Source: Porticoccaceae bacterium
GTDB lineage: Bacteria > Pseudomonadota > Gammaproteobacteria > Pseudomonadales > Porticoccaceae
DNA length: 7,254 bases
NCBI GenBank assembly: GCA_030590275.1
Contig: JAUUYV010000084.1
Span: 1 to 7,254 of the forward strand
Reading direction: 5' to 3'
Shown here: piece after piece, positions 5,910 to 7,254 of the stretch
Position numbering within the stretch: position 1 is the stretch's first letter
Layout of the letters: every line of letters begins with the position of its first letter
Notes under the pieces: model-generated
What the model saw: only the letters and a program-made list of their open reading frames with translations
Told to the model about the DNA's origin: nothing
Database searches by the model: none
Made by a program: the position numbers and the translations under genes

Positions 5910-6704
5910 CTACTCAAGCCAAATAAGCGCCGCCTGACGTCCAGTACGTCCTTCTCTGCGGTAGGAGTAAAATCTTTCCGGCTCTTCCACAGTACAAAGA
6001 TCACCTCCGTAAATTTCATGCACGCCGATCTCCTCCAGTTGGCCACGAGCAAGCTGGTATAAATCCACCCAGTAATACCCACCCCCCTTCCGAGAGACTC
6101 GAAAGCAATTTTCTATCTGCGCACGGCGTTTTCGGTCGTGGGCATTACCAAGAAACTGTTGCCGTACTTCAGACCCTACCTCATAACAACGGGCGCAAAT
6201 TGCTGGCCCCAAATAAGCCAGTAAGCCCCCAGGGTTCACGCCCAATGACCTTATCGCTGATTGGATCACCCCGGCAGCAAGACCACGCCAACCGGCATGT
6301 ACCGCTGCCACCAAAGTCCCGCCACGATCGCAGATTAAAATAGGCAGACAATCCGCCGTGAGGACTGCACAGGCTACACCAGGGGTTCTAGTCCAGAGGG
6401 CGTCCGCACGGCGTACCGCTTCGTCACCTATAGCTTCGACCACATCGGTACCGTGAACCTGATCCAGCCATTGAAAGCGAATAGGGGTGGCTGAGTCTCC
6501 CAGCGCTGCCGCCAACAGTTCACGGTTACGCTGCACTGTGTCGGGGTCGTCTCCAACATGGGTCGCAAGATTCAAAGCATCCCAGGGCTTCCTGCTCATA
6601 CCACCCACCCGCGTGGTCAAACAGGCTCGCACCTGTTTTGGCGCGGGCCAGTCCGGCACCAGTATCTTCGTCAACTCAAGATACTCAGACTGGCGATGCA
6701 TCAT
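5910..6704 (-). CDS. pgeF: PgeF/YfiH, peptidoglycan editing factor (multicopper oxidase-like laccase domain)
   Basis: YfiH/PgeF family (formerly DUF152, 'polyphenol oxidase'). In E. coli PgeF edits UDP-MurNAc precursors carrying L-Ser instead of L-Ala; family members also show purine nucleoside phosphorylase/deaminase activity. The single domain fills the 264 residues: TTRVGGMSRKPWDALNLATHVGDD (30-53), QVHGTD (82-87), LTADCLPIL (115-123), AVHAGWRGLAAGV (134-146), GPAICARCYEVG (166-177) and FYSYRREGRTGRQAALIWL near the end. His84, Cys119 and His136 are the conserved metal/active-site trio. Start ATG 6704 (or ATG 6701) overlaps the 3' end of rluD by 20 bp with no Shine-Dalgarno, suggesting coupled translation. 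TTG 6674 is an alternative that gives the common start M-TKILVPDWPAP without overlap. rluD-pgeF order is as in E. coli and Pseudomonas, but clpB, next there, is not found here. Confidence 0.96.
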   Translation of the reverse strand: MMHRQSEYLELTKILVPDWPAPKQVRACLTTRVGGMSRKPWDALNLATHVGDDPDTVQRNRELLAAALGDSATPIRFQWLDQVHGTDVVEAIGDEAVRRADALWTRTPGVACAVLTADCLPILICDRGGTLVAAVHAGWRGLAAGVIQSAIRSLGVNPGGLLAYLGPAICARCYEVGSEVRQQFLGNAHDRKRRAQIENCFRVSRKGGGYYWVDLYQLARGQLEEIGVHEIYGGDLCTVEEPERFYSYRREGRTGRQAALIWLE

Positions 6705-7254
6705 AGTATTTGAGCATGCGAATCAGCTCTTCCATATCATCAGGTAAAGGCACCGACCAGCTCATCTGTTCTTTAGTTACGGGATGACTAAGCACCAACT
6801 TTGCTGCATGAAGAGCCTGCCTCGGGAAATGTGTCAGATAATCATTTAACTCAGGGGCTACACCCGCGACAGGTCGAGATCGACCACCATAAACCGAATC
6901 GCCAATCAGAGGATAACCCTGATAAGTCATATGAACCCGAATCTGGTGAGTGCGCCCGGTCTCCAGCTTAACCTTCAACCAGGTATGGTGACCGTAGCGA
7001 GCTGTCACCCGGTAATGGGTCCGCGCAGGTTTCCCTCCTCTGGTCACCGCCATTCGAGTCCGCTTGCCTGGGTGCCGGCCGATGGGAGCATCGATGCTAG
7101 CACCGCTGATGATTGTTCCACGAACAACAGCCTCGTATTCCCGGCTTACAGAGCGAGCCTGTAACTGACCCACCAGAGCGGTTTGGGCTACCAGGTTTTT
7201 AGCAACCACCATGATCCCACTGGTATCCTTATCAAGCCGATGGACGATCCCCGC
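6685..7254 (-). CDS. rluD: 23S rRNA pseudouridine synthase RluD, C-terminal 189 residues (5' end outside window)
   Basis: RluA-family pseudouridine synthase. RluD makes the pseudouridines of helix 69 in 23S rRNA (E. coli positions 1911, 1915 and 1917), needed for ribosome assembly and termination. The frame is open through the right edge, and the first visible codons read AGIVHRLDKDTSGIMVVAKN, holding the HRLD motif with the catalytic aspartate. Further blocks are SREYEAVVRG, IGRHPGKRTRMAV, LKVKLETGRTHQIRVHM and YPLIGDSVYGG, then RQALHAAKLVLSHPVT near the C-terminus. E. coli RluD has about 326 residues, so the N-terminal S4 RNA-binding domain and early catalytic core lie outside. The methionine at 7212 is internal, not the start. 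Assignment to RluD rather than RluA/RluC rests on these motifs and on the overlapping downstream pgeF. Confidence 0.95.
   Translation of the reverse strand, partial: AGIVHRLDKDTSGIMVVAKNLVAQTALVGQLQARSVSREYEAVVRGTIISGASIDAPIGRHPGKRTRMAVTRGGKPARTHYRVTARYGHHTWLKVKLETGRTHQIRVHMTYQGYPLIGDSVYGGRSRPVAGVAPELNDYLTHFPRQALHAAKLVLSHPVTKEQMSWSVPLPDDMEELIRMLKYYDASPV

Noticed and set aside
5744..6082. 112-codon minus-strand frame spanning the Nudix/pgeF junction
   Set aside because: It overlaps both real genes out of frame and lacks any recognisable domain.

Overview
The window looks like ordinary housekeeping chromosome from a gammaproteobacterium. The protein sequences resemble Pseudomonas-type and E. 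coli-type orthologues, and two classic gammaproteobacterial gene neighbourhoods are present: ffh / ypjD / corB at the left and rluD-pgeF at the right. Base composition looks moderate (roughly half GC) and even, and I see no mobile element, phage gene, CRISPR array, tRNA or rRNA. The genus cannot be fixed from the sequence alone; a marine or Cellvibrio/Pseudomonas-like lineage is a guess.

Layout, left to right. (1) Positions 1-969, minus strand: the first 323 codons of ffh, the SRP GTPase; the RNA-binding M domain runs off the left edge. (2) Positions 1252-3419, plus strand: a divergently transcribed pair, ypjD (CcsA/HemX-like membrane protein) and corB/yfjD (CNNM-CBS-CorC Mg2+/Co2+ transport family). 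They are joined by an 86-bp spacer that is fully spanned by a 29-codon open frame. (3) Positions 3462-4988, minus strand: three small genes in a row, a NudL-type CoA pyrophosphatase, a gamma-carbonic-anhydrase-like hexapeptide protein and a DUF1289 four-cysteine protein; the operon is inferred from common orientation. (4) Positions 4989-5341: a non-coding divergent gap of about 350 bp with a degenerate 30-bp tandem repeat. (5) Positions 5342-5875, plus strand: a second Nudix hydrolase with an N-terminal zinc ribbon. (6) Positions 5910-7254, minus strand: rluD (3' part, cut by the right edge) overlapping pgeF/yfiH.

Taken together the genes cover protein targeting (Ffh), a membrane/ion pair (YpjD, CorB), metabolite clean-up (two Nudix enzymes), a metal-binding beta-helix protein, 23S rRNA pseudouridylation (RluD) and peptidoglycan precursor editing (PgeF). 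They do not form one pathway. I found no convincing new biological system. The points most worth a second look are the intergenic tandem repeat, the non-AUG starts (including a possible AUU start for nudL) and two tiny upstream frames whose stops overlap the start of the next gene.
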